Below are positions 15,164 through 25,208 of a DNA stretch of 64,000 nucleotides, in pieces. Under the pieces are notes generated by a model that was given only the letters and a program-made list of their open reading frames with translations, ran no database searches and was not told where the DNA came from. The translations under genes and the position numbers were made by a program. Location: assembly GCA_963667535.2 (NCBI GenBank), contig CAXXDU010000002.1, positions 806,001 to 870,000 of the forward strand, written 5' to 3'. The DNA is from UBA5614 sp963667535 (lineage in GTDB: Bacteria; Cloacimonadota; Cloacimonadia; Cloacimonadales; Cloacimonadaceae). Position 1 is the stretch's first letter, and the number at the start of each line of letters is the position of its first letter.

Positions 15164-17377
15164 ATGAAACATATCATATTAATCAGCCTAATCTGCTTGG
15201 CCACAATTTTGATGGCAGCACCAATCAGTAAAGATATGGCAATGCAGGCTGCCACAAACTGGACTCATAAATGGGCTCCGCAGGATTATCAAACACGCTC
15301 ATTCGAAGAAATCATTCCAATAAGCGATATCGATACAGCGCAACTATATATATTCAAATATACGGATGGTTTTGTTTTAACCAGTGCCGATGATGCTGCA
15401 ATACCAATTCTGGCGTATGGATTTAATACTGTTGTAGATAACATACAGGAAAATCCTGCATTCAGGGATTACATACTTTGTATGCAGCAGGAAGTTAAGC
15501 AAATAGTCACTACCAGAGTAGATAACAGAGAAACCTCAGAAGCATGGCGGTTGATTCTGGCAAATGACTTTAGCAGAAATAATACAAGAAGTTTGTTGCC
15601 ATTGCTAACGACCAGATGGGACCAGGGGTGGCCTTATAATATGTATTGCCCTGTTGATGCTGCAGGTCCAAACGGACATGTATATGCCGGTTGCGTTGCT
15701 ACAGCGATGGCTCAGGTCATGAAATACTGGAACTGGCCGAATACCGGAGTTGGGTCACATTCTTATTATGCTGATAGTTATGGAATTCAGTCTGCAAATT
15801 TTGGTCAGACTACCTATCAATGGACACAAATGCCAAATTCAGTCGGAGCACCCAATGAAGAAGTAGGTAAGCTTCTTTATCACTTAGGGGTATCAGTTGA
15901 TATGGGCTATTCTCCTTCAGGCTCAGGAGCTCAAAGCTATAATGGCGTTGATGCACTTATCCAGAACTTTCGATATAATAGTGGCATACAACTTCTAAGT
16001 AAAGAGGATTATTCGACAACAACCTGGAATCAGATGTTAAAGTCTGAATTGGATAATGCCAGACCTGTATATTATCACGGCTTTGGTGAAGGTGGCGGGC
16101 ACGCTTTTGTATGTGACGGTTATCAGGGAACTGACTATTTTCATTTTAACTGGGGATGGTCTGGTTCAAATGATGGATACTTCTATACAGGCAACCTGAA
16201 CCCGGGATACGTATTTAACTGGGATCAAGGCGCTATGTTTAATGTGTATCCATCAAACTATAACATTTCCATGGCACATTTAGCCTTGGAGAGTTCCAAT
16301 TGCCAGGTCGGCGAGAATGTTCCCGTTTCAATAATCAGCTACCCGATTCTGCCACAGTGGAATATCAATAGCGCAAGCTTTGTAATGGAATACGATTATG
16401 AAAATATGCTATATTCAGGTTTTGAGACTACCAATACAATGTTGGATGGTGCTACGATAAATACAACGATTCTCCAACCGGGGCGTATTGCTTTTACTGT
16501 CAATTCTGCCACAGCTCTTTTTGGTGCAGGAACTTTGCTAAAGATAAAATTTCAACCCTTTGTACCAGGTGGTTATGGATTTAATCTGACTGATTTTGCG
16601 TTTAATACTTCTCCGATAACGCTCATTACTCAGACGACTATTATTGTAACGGCAGATATTACAGAGCCACAGAATTCAGTAATCGATCTTCTGAATGCAA
16701 TGCATGTTGTTTATAACCAGATAGCTACAATGCCTATCACAACTACTTTTATCATGCCTAGTTGGAATGTACTGACTGCAAGTTTTACTATAAATTATCC
16801 GGCAGATAAAGTAAGCTGGGAAGGCTATGACGCAATCGGATGTATGTCTGAGAATGCTACGATAACTGTTAACAGCAGTGTTCCCGGATCGCTAACGATA
16901 GATATCAATTTCCCCGCGCTATTGATGGGAAGCGGTAATCTGATTAAACTTCAGTTTCGCGCAACAGGAAATACTTCCAGCGTTGAATTAGTGACAATTA
17001 CACCGGTTGACTTTTATTATGGCTCAATTCCCGTTCAGAATCTACAACCCGGATTTATCGTGCTAAATCCTTATACAGCAAATGAAGATGAACTGATAGT
17101 ACATAATGTAGTATTTAGTATTGCTCCAAACCCGTTTAGTAATTCAACAATGCTCAGTCTTGGGCAGACAAAACAAAACCAGAATGCTGACATCGAGATT
17201 TACAACCTGAAAGGACAACGAGTAAGAAAAATACATAGTGGCATGATAAAAGGCAGTAAACTTGATTTGAATTGGGATGGCAGGGATGACCTTAGACGTG
17301 AAGTACTACCGGGAGTATATTTAATTAAAGTTCAAACGACGAATTTCCATAAAACCCTGAAACTTCTGAAGCTATAA
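15164..17377 (+). CDS. Secreted C10 (streptopain-like) cysteine peptidase with cohesin-like domains
   Basis: A 737-residue exported protein. The start at 15164 follows AAGAGGTG and gives a clean signal peptide (MKHIILISLICLATILMAA); an upstream in-frame ATG at 15125 is not preferred. Residues about 20-130 form the Spi-type propeptide (VLTSADDAAIPILAYGF). The C10 catalytic domain has nucleophile Cys177 in AGCVATAMAQVMKYW and His313 in GGGHAFVCDGY, followed by FHFNWGWSGSNDGYF. Two cohesin-like beta domains follow at about 370-500 and 505-625, each with alternating strands ending in LLKIKFQP or LIKLQFRA. A C-terminal sorting domain ends the protein (IAPNPFSNSTMLSL, YNLKGQRVRKI, LPGVYLIKVQT). The catalytic residues appear intact. 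It is likely an extracellular endopeptidase. Confidence 0.88.
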   Translation: MKHIILISLICLATILMAAPISKDMAMQAATNWTHKWAPQDYQTRSFEEIIPISDIDTAQLYIFKYTDGFVLTSADDAAIPILAYGFNTVVDNIQENPAFRDYILCMQQEVKQIVTTRVDNRETSEAWRLILANDFSRNNTRSLLPLLTTRWDQGWPYNMYCPVDAAGPNGHVYAGCVATAMAQVMKYWNWPNTGVGSHSYYADSYGIQSANFGQTTYQWTQMPNSVGAPNEEVGKLLYHLGVSVDMGYSPSGSGAQSYNGVDALIQNFRYNSGIQLLSKEDYSTTTWNQMLKSELDNARPVYYHGFGEGGGHAFVCDGYQGTDYFHFNWGWSGSNDGYFYTGNLNPGYVFNWDQGAMFNVYPSNYNISMAHLALESSNCQVGENVPVSIISYPILPQWNINSASFVMEYDYENMLYSGFETTNTMLDGATINTTILQPGRIAFTVNSATALFGAGTLLKIKFQPFVPGGYGFNLTDFAFNTSPITLITQTTIIVTADITEPQNSVIDLLNAMHVVYNQIATMPITTTFIMPSWNVLTASFTINYPADKVSWEGYDAIGCMSENATITVNSSVPGSLTIDINFPALLMGSGNLIKLQFRATGNTSSVELVTITPVDFYYGSIPVQNLQPGFIVLNPYTANEDELIVHNVVFSIAPNPFSNSTMLSLGQTKQNQNADIEIYNLKGQRVRKIHSGMIKGSKLDLNWDGRDDLRREVLPGVYLIKVQTTNFHKTLKLLKL

Positions 17378-17384
17378 AGAAACA

Positions 17385-17492
17385 AGCCCTCCGAAGAGGG
17401 CTGTTCCGGGAGATGTTCAGGAGGGTCTTGTCTATAGTATATCTTATGCCGTTTTACTTAGTCTGGAGTTGTTTCGGCATAATTATACTATA
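17385..17492. terminator. Hairpins between the convergent C10 and PDZ genes
   Basis: A tight hairpin AGCCCTC-CGAA-GAGGGCT (17385-17402) lies eight bases after the C10 stop, without a clear T tract. A longer imperfect inverted repeat pairs 17433-17451 (TATAGTATATCTTATGCCG) with 17475-17492. Its position between two 3' ends suggests bidirectional termination. Confidence 0.5.
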
Positions 17493-17507
17493 ATTCTTTA
17501 TCATTTA

Positions 17508-18743
17508 TTAAAAACCAAACCATGGTCCAACAGTAACAGTCATACCCTGGAAAGGTGTATCAGGAGAACCTGTCATTTCATAAGAATCGGAGTCCATATG
17601 CTTCACAGTCCAACCCTTGTGAGGTGCATAGCCATAAACATAGCCTGCTTCACCTCTTAAAGACAGCCAACTGAGAATTCTGACCATAATCTCGGCTCTG
17701 GGTTGTACCAATAGATAGCCACGGCTCATCTTTGCGTATGTGTTGCCATCCAGAATATCATCTATATTGTCGCCTGTAGCAGGCCAGTTATAATCCCCAT
17801 TAGTATGTAACAGCTCAACTGTATGAGAAGCGCCACCCAGCATAACACCAAATGACGTGACAATACCTTTGGTGATTGGGATGCGTTTATCAAGAGTAAC
17901 ACCACCTAAGGTCATGTCGTAATTCATGTAGTTTGTATAACCGGGGTTGGCGGAATCATCTGTTTTCTTTGTACTATTATACCAGCCTAACTGACCACCA
18001 AGGAACCAACCTTTTCCCACATTGCCCTTTCCACCTAAACCCTGGGTAAGCAGACCGTTTTCAGGTAACTTTTCAAGACCTACACTTTGGATTAATGCAT
18101 TTACATCATCCATATCAGCCTGATACCACATTGGAATCCAGGTGCCTCCACCATAACCGGGAGACAGCTTTTTGGTGACAGCTTTATCTCCTGATTCGCC
18201 AGGAAGCGAGATTTCTTTTTTCTGACGGGCACCGAAGACAAAATCTATCCGTTTTTCTTCGCCTGCTCTGAAGATAGTCAATACTACTGCATCACCGGCA
18301 CGGTAAGCAGATTTCAATTTATCAAACTCTTTCAAATTCATGGCTTTCTTGCCACCGATTTCCATGATGATGTCATCTTCAACCAATCTGAATTGATAGG
18401 CAGGAGATTCTGGCACAATCCCGGTTATCAAAACACCATAACTATACGGATAGTTCAATTCCTGAGCTTTGGGAAAATCCAATTCAACCGGATAGATTCC
18501 CAGGAATGGAGCATCAGGCGAGTCATTAACCATTTCATCTTTATTTGTAGTTATTTCTACCTTCATCGCTTTCAATTCGTTCATATCCTTTCTTAACTCT
18601 TGCATTTCCGGAATCTCGGTAGTGTTTTTAACAACTATAATCTTATTACAATCCTGTGTTGTTGTACAATCCACTTGTGCTATGAGCAGCATTGGTATCA
18701 GACACATCAGCATGATTCCAATAGTAACAGTAATCTGTTTCAT
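17508..18743 (-). CDS. PDZ-domain envelope protein with beta-rich C-terminus
   Basis: A 411-residue exported protein. The signal peptide (MKQITVTIGIMLMCLIPMLLIAQ) is followed by a short helical stretch (EMQELRKDMNELKAMK) and a PDZ domain at about residues 77-172 (YSYGVLITGIVPESPAYQF, then LVEDDIIMEIGGKKAMN). A glycine- and aromatic-rich C-terminal half of about 200 residues follows (GKGNVGKGWFLGGQLGWYN). It ends in GPWFGF, where a final aromatic residue is the usual outer-membrane barrel ending. No protease catalytic triad is seen, so it is not a DegP-type enzyme. It may be an outer-membrane scaffold whose PDZ domain binds exported proteins. A GGAGG site lies before the ATG. Confidence 0.7.
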   Translation of the reverse strand: MKQITVTIGIMLMCLIPMLLIAQVDCTTTQDCNKIIVVKNTTEIPEMQELRKDMNELKAMKVEITTNKDEMVNDSPDAPFLGIYPVELDFPKAQELNYPYSYGVLITGIVPESPAYQFRLVEDDIIMEIGGKKAMNLKEFDKLKSAYRAGDAVVLTIFRAGEEKRIDFVFGARQKKEISLPGESGDKAVTKKLSPGYGGGTWIPMWYQADMDDVNALIQSVGLEKLPENGLLTQGLGGKGNVGKGWFLGGQLGWYNSTKKTDDSANPGYTNYMNYDMTLGGVTLDKRIPITKGIVTSFGVMLGGASHTVELLHTNGDYNWPATGDNIDDILDGNTYAKMSRGYLLVQPRAEIMVRILSWLSLRGEAGYVYGYAPHKGWTVKHMDSDSYEMTGSPDTPFQGMTVTVGPWFGF

Positions 18744-19079
18744 TTAAACCTCCAGTTTATTTTCATTGATGTTATGTACTGCAAGCACTGTGCCAATTCA
18801 TATTCATAAATTAAAGGCATAATATTTCAATAGGTTATCCCCAAAGCTCTGCACTATTACGACTCCAGATGTATATCACAATGATATGATGGCTGTGATA
18901 TCATGATTAAAATGATATTGTTTTGCTCCCGGGTAAGTACTGTTTTTCTCGAGTATCCAGTAGCGTTGATGGATAACCCTCTATTATATTGTATGTTATG
19001 TATATCTGCCAAGTCAAGTAGAGACTGGTATGTAAATTGCACTTAATTGACTCAAATCAGTAACGAATTGAGGTAAAAA
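18744..19079. promoter_or_regulatory. Divergent intergenic region with a cluster of ATATCA/TGATAT sites
   Basis: It separates the - strand PDZ gene from the + strand M28 peptidase. ATATCA-CAA-TGATAT is a small palindrome at 18873-18887. GATATCAT follows at 18897-18904 and AATGATAT at 18911-18918, giving a cluster of related sites within 46 bases. GGTTATCC (18833-18840) and GGATAACC (18971-18978) bracket the cluster as an inverted pair. It could be a shared operator; no clear -35/-10 pair was found. Confidence 0.3.
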
Positions 19080-21995
19080 ATGAAGAGATTTATCATTTTG
19101 TTTGCAATCGTAATTATGATAACAACTGCCTTTGCGGAAACCACCACAAAATACTTGCTAAAAATTGACCGCAAGGTAGTGTATGAGAGCCTCAGGGTTA
19201 ATAATTTATCACAATTAACACAAAAACTTTCTCCACAAATCAGCATATACTACACATCTGCCAATTATCTTTTAGCAAGTGCAGATGATAAAGCTCTGAA
19301 AGAAATACCCCGGGCTGCATACTCCATCTTAGATGAGTATCCTGCTAGTGGCAATTGGTATCTGATTACCAAATTACCCGGAAAAACAAACCAAATAACA
19401 AAGAGCATGGGTAAAGAGATAACCCAAATGGACCAGACCATTCTGATAAAATCAGACCTTTCTGATCTTGCCCTGGGGAAAGAAACTGAGGTGCCTTATG
19501 TCCGGCTGAATTTTACTCCATTGTCATTTTCAGCATCAATAAATATGAATCAGAGAAACCAGACCAGAGTTGATTATGGCAACCTGTTAAACCAGGTAAA
19601 TGCAGATAGTATAACCTGGTTTATTCAGCAAATGGAAAACATGGGCACCCGATATGTGGGAGCAACAAACTGTTTGCAGGTTTCAAACTGGATAAAAAGT
19701 CAGTTTCTGCGTTTCGGATATTCTAATGCGGAGCTTGACCAGTTCAATGCTCATGAGACATCTCAATACAATGTTGTTGCTACGCTGACCGGCACTTTAG
19801 CGCCTAATAAGATAATTGTTATCGGCGGGCACCACGATTCTGTGGTTTACGATGGCAATGACCCTCTGTTTACTGCACCCGGAGCAGATGACAATGCCAG
19901 TGGAACAGCAGCAGTCCTGGAAATAGCCAGAATTATGAAAGCTAGTAACTATCAGCCTGAATGTACCATTAAGTTTGTCACTTTTGCTGCTGAAGAAATT
20001 GGATTGTATGGCGGCAGGCATTTTGCTCAGGAAGCACAGTCACAATGGCAGGACATCAAGATAATGATTAATCATGACATGATATCCAATTCCACACAGA
20101 CTCCCGACAACTGGTTAATCAGACTGCTGCCTTATGAAGGTTTTGAAGGTTATACATCATTTGCTATGGAGATAACGGAAGACCAGACCTCTTTAACTAC
20201 CTATGCGGGCAGTCTTAATAGTGCCGGTAGTGATAGCTATGCCTTCTGGGAAAGGGGTTATCCTGCTATCTATTATGAGGAACATCAGTTTAGCCCCAAT
20301 TATCATACGATAACTGATTTGGTGGCTAATATCAATCCTCAATATGTTAAAGAAGTAATTAAAGCTTCTACTGCTGTAGCTGTTACCTATGATCAGACAC
20401 CTTCTCTGGTTACTGGTTTACACATCAATGATACAGGTACCGGCAATTCTTTACTGGCAAACTGGAGTGACTTTAGCCTTGAGTCAGATGTAGTATCATA
20501 CAAAATATTTGTAACACCGGATTTGGCGGTAACCCCGCTTGAATATACAACAACTGCAACCTCATATACCATACCGAATCTGATCACAGACCAGCAATAC
20601 TATATCGGAGTAGAAGCCTTTGATAGTGATGGAAACGGAGGATTAGCGTTATTTGTGACCGGAACTCCGCATGTTATCCCTCAAGCTCCGGTAGGTTTTA
20701 ATGATATGCCCAATATGCATGTTGTCATCTTGAATTGGTCAGCCAATCTGGAACTTGATATTGCAGGCTATAGAATTTACCGTTCTACATCTCCGGATGG
20801 TCCCTTTGCTTTGCTTAACAGTAGTCTGCTTTCAACAACTTCCTACGAAGACACCAGTGTGTCAGACCTTATATACTACTATTACAAAGTAGTTGCGGTT
20901 GATACTGATAATCATGAAAGTCTTCCGACAGACGTTATTCGAACCAGAGCCCTCACTCTGAATCAGGGTATCCTGATTGTCGATGAAACACGCAATAATA
21001 CAGGTAGTAGCGTTTTTGCGCCTAATGATGTTATAAGCGACCAGTTCTTTGATACAGTTTTGCAGGATTTCACGCGTGCACAATTTGATTCGGAAACAGA
21101 TGGCACACTCAAGCTTGCCGATATTGGTATTTATTCATCCATTCTCTGGCATGGTAATGATTTTGGCAATATGAGCTATCCTTATTTAGTCAGAGACGAG
21201 ATCAGCAAGTATATCAGGGCTGGAGGTAAGATACTGATAAGTTCCTATTTGCCTTCACAGGCTTTTGATATCAATAATAACTATCCATTCACATACGCTG
21301 AAGGTAGCTTTGTCTATGACAATTTTGGCATTCAGGATATAGCCTATGACCACAGGGCACGTTTTAAATATGCCCAACCCCAAAACTCAGACTTTCCACC
21401 CTTAACCGTTGACACACTCAAGACACTGGCTCCTCTGCAGGGACATATTTATACTATTGAATCAATAGGAGCAGCAAATAATGCTGAAAGCATATACTTT
21501 TATGGTTCAGATTATCCTGATTCTACTAATCTGGGCAGCATGAACGGATTGCCGATTGGTGTCTATTATCAGACCGGAACAGGTAAAACTATTATGCTCA
21601 GTTTTCCGCTTTATAACATGAATGAAATTGAAGTGGAAAATCTTATGCACTATGTTTTCAATGAGTTGTTTGGTGAACAGGTATCCAATGAAGATGATGT
21701 TATAATGCCATCAACCGGGATATCAATCAGCAATATCTATCCCAATCCCTTCAATAACTCTGTATCTCTTGAGATAGGACAAGCCAAAACCAATCTGTCC
21801 ATTAATATCTCTGTATATAACGTCAAAGGACAGAAAGTGAAGACATTATTCTCTGGCATTTCCAAAGACAGAGTCAATAGCTTGAATTGGGATGGCAGAG
21901 ATACAAAGGGTAATCCAGTTTCCAGTTCTATCTACTTTATCAAAGCAGAACAAGGTGGCAAAGCAGTCTCCCGCAAGCTGATTAAACTGAACTAA
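19080..21995 (+). CDS. Secreted M28 metallopeptidase with sorting domain, paralog 1
   Basis: A 971-residue exported protein (signal peptide MKRFIILFAIVIMITTAFA). A propeptide-like region spans about 20-160. The M28 aminopeptidase domain runs from about 170 to 450, with the two-zinc site visible: His251/Asp253 (GGHHDS), Asp271 (PGADDNASG), Glu305/306 (AAEEIGLYGG), Asp333 (NHDMI) and His409 (NYHTITD). Two Fn3 domains follow at about 450-630 (SYKIFV and IAGYRIYRSTSPDG). An alpha/beta domain at about 625-870 begins GILIVDETRNN and resembles a glutamine-amidotransferase-like fold. The sorting domain is at about 885-971 (IYPNPFNNSVSLEIG, YNVKGQKVKTLFSG, SSIYFIKAEQ). A GAGG site precedes the ATG. 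It probably trims extracellular peptides. The next gene is a tandem paralog. Confidence 0.9.
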   Translation: MKRFIILFAIVIMITTAFAETTTKYLLKIDRKVVYESLRVNNLSQLTQKLSPQISIYYTSANYLLASADDKALKEIPRAAYSILDEYPASGNWYLITKLPGKTNQITKSMGKEITQMDQTILIKSDLSDLALGKETEVPYVRLNFTPLSFSASINMNQRNQTRVDYGNLLNQVNADSITWFIQQMENMGTRYVGATNCLQVSNWIKSQFLRFGYSNAELDQFNAHETSQYNVVATLTGTLAPNKIIVIGGHHDSVVYDGNDPLFTAPGADDNASGTAAVLEIARIMKASNYQPECTIKFVTFAAEEIGLYGGRHFAQEAQSQWQDIKIMINHDMISNSTQTPDNWLIRLLPYEGFEGYTSFAMEITEDQTSLTTYAGSLNSAGSDSYAFWERGYPAIYYEEHQFSPNYHTITDLVANINPQYVKEVIKASTAVAVTYDQTPSLVTGLHINDTGTGNSLLANWSDFSLESDVVSYKIFVTPDLAVTPLEYTTTATSYTIPNLITDQQYYIGVEAFDSDGNGGLALFVTGTPHVIPQAPVGFNDMPNMHVVILNWSANLELDIAGYRIYRSTSPDGPFALLNSSLLSTTSYEDTSVSDLIYYYYKVVAVDTDNHESLPTDVIRTRALTLNQGILIVDETRNNTGSSVFAPNDVISDQFFDTVLQDFTRAQFDSETDGTLKLADIGIYSSILWHGNDFGNMSYPYLVRDEISKYIRAGGKILISSYLPSQAFDINNNYPFTYAEGSFVYDNFGIQDIAYDHRARFKYAQPQNSDFPPLTVDTLKTLAPLQGHIYTIESIGAANNAESIYFYGSDYPDSTNLGSMNGLPIGVYYQTGTGKTIMLSFPLYNMNEIEVENLMHYVFNELFGEQVSNEDDVIMPSTGISISNIYPNPFNNSVSLEIGQAKTNLSINISVYNVKGQKVKTLFSGISKDRVNSLNWDGRDTKGNPVSSSIYFIKAEQGGKAVSRKLIKLN

Positions 21996-22127
21996 TTATT
22001 CCGGGATAGCCAGAGGTTGATTAGGAAAACATCTGACATTAAGTCAATCTGACGAAAAAGATATTGACATTGCCGGTATGTTAAAAGATTGTGCCTATAT
22101 TAAATCTATTATACATCTGAGGTATCT

Positions 22128-25049
22128 ATGAACAAAAAGTTGCTTCTTATCGCAATTCTTTTCAGTTTTGTAGTGATTACTTTTGCTGCAAATCCCACTC
22201 AATATTTAGTTCGCATAGACCGGAATGCTCTCGCCCAAAACCAGAAAGCTCCGGACCAGGCTATATTGTTACAGAAACTATCAGCTTCTATGAGTATTCT
22301 ATATGCCAGTAAAAACTACATTCTGGTTAAAACTGATGATAAAGCTTTAACTGAGATACCCCAGACTACCTATAGCATTCTTGATTCCTATCCTCTGGAT
22401 GGTAATTGGTACTTGCTAACCATGTTGCGCGGTAAAGCCAACCTGATTACTTCTGAGATGGGTAAAGAAATAACCAGGATGGACCAAACCATTCTGTTAC
22501 AATCTAATCTCTCAGATATCCCACTTGCAAAAATCTCGGAAATGCCCATTGTACGTCTGGGACAAGACCAGATACGTTTTAACCATCAGGATTTAATGAA
22601 TTCACATCCGACTACCAGAGTTGACTTTGGTAATCTCCTCAATCAGGTAAATGCTGACAGTATTACATGGTTTATTCAGAATCTACAAAATTTTAATACC
22701 AGATATGCCCATGCTTCCAATCGATTAGCTGTGGCTAACTGGATTAAAAACCAGTTTCTCAGATTCGGAATAAATAACGCTCATACTGAAGCTTTTGTGG
22801 TTGATTCTCTGGACCAATACAATGTCGTTGCTACCATACCCGGCACTTTAGCTCCCAATAAGTACATTGTTGTGGGTGGACATCATGATTCTATTGTTCT
22901 TGACGGCAATAATTCTTTATTTACTGCTCCCGGCGCTGATGACAATGCCAGCGGAACAGCAGCAGCCCTGGAAATTGCCAGAATTATGAAAGCCAATAAC
23001 TACCAGCCTGAGTGTTCCATCCGTTTTGTAACGTTTGCCTGTGAAGAATTTGGTCTATTTGGCAGTGATTTTAATGCTCAGTCTGCTGAAGACCAGGGTC
23101 TTGACATCAAATTAATGATTAATCACGATATGATATCTACCTCTTTTCAAACGCCCGAGTCATGGAATGTCAATCTGAATATTTACGAAGGCGCAATAGA
23201 TTATGCTATCTTAGCATCCAGTGTCACAGAAGCCCAGACTACTTTGACTCCCATGTACTGGTATTATAATACTTCCGGAAGTGATAGTTATTCTTACTGG
23301 CAGCATGGTTATCCTGCTGTCTATTTTGATGAGCACGATTTCAGCCCCAACTATCATACAATTACAGATGTCGTGGCAAACATTAATCCCCAGTTTGTGA
23401 AAGAAGTCATCAAAGCTTCTACTGCAATGACTGTAACGGTTGACCAGATGCCTTCCAAGATTAGTGACATTCAGATAGTTGATACCGGTACCGGAAATTC
23501 ACTGCAGGCAAACTGGAATACACAGGATTTGGAATCTGATGTAGTATCTTTTAAAGTCTATTCACGGCTGGTTTCTCAGGAAGAGCCTGCGCAATATACA
23601 ACATCGTCAACCTCCTTTATCGTGCCAAATCTGGTTGCAGATTCAACCTACTATATCGGGGTAGCTGCTATAGATAGTGACGGAAATGAAGGTCTGACGT
23701 ATTATGTGACGGGAGTACCTTGTATTACACCACAGGTACCGGTTGGATTTATTGATATGCCGGTCATGCACGCAGTTAACTTTGACTGGATTCCTAATCC
23801 GGAACTTGATATTGCAGGATACAGATTATACCGCTCTACTTCTTTGGACGGTACATACAGCCCGGTCAATAATAATCTGGTTACCTCCACTTCTTATACC
23901 GATAATACGGTTCAGGATATTACCTACTATTATTACAAGCTTGTCACTGTGGATACTGATAATCATGAAAGCCTGCCGACAGCAGTTATCCGTAGCCGTG
24001 CTCTCACTTTGAATCAGGGTATCCTGATTGTCGACGAGACACGTAATAACAGCGGAAACACCGTTTTTGCCCCCAATGATGTAGTAAGTGACCAGTTCTT
24101 TGATTCTGTCTTGCATGATTTTACCAGAACCCAGTTTGATACCGAAAGAGACGGCACCCTCAAGCTTGCCGATATTGGTATCTATTCATCTATTTTCTGG
24201 CATGGCAACGATGCAGGAAACATGAGCTATCCCTATCTGGTCAGAGGCGAAATTATCAAGTATATCCAGGCTGGCGGTAAAATCATGATAAGTTCCTACT
24301 TGCCGTCTCAGGCGTTTGACAATAACGATGTTTACCCTGTTACATTTGAAGCAGGCAACTATTTTCATGATGGTTATGGCATTCAAAACGCAGCTTATAT
24401 CAACCAGGCCCGTTTCAAATATGCTCTGCCGCAAAGTTCAGGCTTTCCTGCTTTGACGGTTGATACTCTCAAAACCCTGAATGCTCTGCATGGTCATATT
24501 TTCACCATCGAATCTGTAGGAGCCACGGCAAGCGCTCAAAACATCTACTATTACGGATCTGATTATTCCGATTCCACCAGTCAGGGCAGCATGAACGGCA
24601 TGCCCGTTGGCGTGTATTATCAGTATGAATCTGGCGCAAAAACCATCGTTCTCAGTTTTCCGCTGTTCAATATGTACCAGCCTCAGGTGGAAACCCTGAT
24701 GAACTATGTATTCCGTGATTTATTTAACGAGCCTGTCGGCATAGAAGACCCCGTAATTACTCCTTCTGCCGGCTTATTCATTAGTAAAGTCTATCCCAAT
24801 CCCTTCAATGGCTCAGTCAATCTGGAGATAAGACAAACCAAAGCCAGCCAGCCTCTCAATGTCTCTATCTACAATGTCAAGGGACAAAAGGTAAAGACTC
24901 TCTTTTCCGGCATCTCCAAAGACAGAATAAATAGCCTGAATTGGGATGGCAAAGATGAGCAAGGCAATAGTGTATCCAACTCAATCTACTTTATCAAAGC
25001 CGAACAAGCTGGAAAGGCAGTATCACGTAAGATAATCAAACTGAATTAA
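22128..25049 (+). CDS. Secreted M28 metallopeptidase with sorting domain, paralog 2
   Basis: A 973-residue tandem paralog of the preceding gene, collinear over its whole length: signal peptide, propeptide, M28 domain, two Fn3 domains, GILIVDETRNN alpha/beta domain and sorting domain. Metal ligands are conserved (GGHHDS, PGADDNASG, CEEFGLFG, NHDMI, NYHTITD). Differences cluster in the propeptide and around the substrate region (FACEEF against FAAEEI; AEDQGLDIK against QSQWQDIK), which suggests altered specificity rather than decay. The C-terminus carries VYPNPFNGSVNLEIR, YNVKGQKVKTLFSG and NSIYFIKAEQ. GAGG lies seven bases before the ATG. A TTGACA box at 22064 lies in the 132-base gap, so it may have its own promoter. 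Both copies look functional. Confidence 0.9.
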   Translation: MNKKLLLIAILFSFVVITFAANPTQYLVRIDRNALAQNQKAPDQAILLQKLSASMSILYASKNYILVKTDDKALTEIPQTTYSILDSYPLDGNWYLLTMLRGKANLITSEMGKEITRMDQTILLQSNLSDIPLAKISEMPIVRLGQDQIRFNHQDLMNSHPTTRVDFGNLLNQVNADSITWFIQNLQNFNTRYAHASNRLAVANWIKNQFLRFGINNAHTEAFVVDSLDQYNVVATIPGTLAPNKYIVVGGHHDSIVLDGNNSLFTAPGADDNASGTAAALEIARIMKANNYQPECSIRFVTFACEEFGLFGSDFNAQSAEDQGLDIKLMINHDMISTSFQTPESWNVNLNIYEGAIDYAILASSVTEAQTTLTPMYWYYNTSGSDSYSYWQHGYPAVYFDEHDFSPNYHTITDVVANINPQFVKEVIKASTAMTVTVDQMPSKISDIQIVDTGTGNSLQANWNTQDLESDVVSFKVYSRLVSQEEPAQYTTSSTSFIVPNLVADSTYYIGVAAIDSDGNEGLTYYVTGVPCITPQVPVGFIDMPVMHAVNFDWIPNPELDIAGYRLYRSTSLDGTYSPVNNNLVTSTSYTDNTVQDITYYYYKLVTVDTDNHESLPTAVIRSRALTLNQGILIVDETRNNSGNTVFAPNDVVSDQFFDSVLHDFTRTQFDTERDGTLKLADIGIYSSIFWHGNDAGNMSYPYLVRGEIIKYIQAGGKIMISSYLPSQAFDNNDVYPVTFEAGNYFHDGYGIQNAAYINQARFKYALPQSSGFPALTVDTLKTLNALHGHIFTIESVGATASAQNIYYYGSDYSDSTSQGSMNGMPVGVYYQYESGAKTIVLSFPLFNMYQPQVETLMNYVFRDLFNEPVGIEDPVITPSAGLFISKVYPNPFNGSVNLEIRQTKASQPLNVSIYNVKGQKVKTLFSGISKDRINSLNWDGKDEQGNSVSNSIYFIKAEQAGKAVSRKIIKLN

Positions 25050-25208
25050 TCATACAGATTAGTTCCGCTTCAGTCATCCTGAATGAGCCTGCCCTGAGCT
25101 TGTCGAAGGACATGCTGTTTTAGCTATTTAGAGACACGGAGTCCGGAGACACAGAGAAAGTACTATAGAAAAGAGTTTATTAACGCAGAGCCGCTGAGAC
25201 AGTATAAG

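Noticed and set aside
17508..18743. DegP/HtrA-type protease
   Set aside because: A PDZ domain is present, but no trypsin-like catalytic triad or GNSGGP motif exists; the rest is barrel-like.
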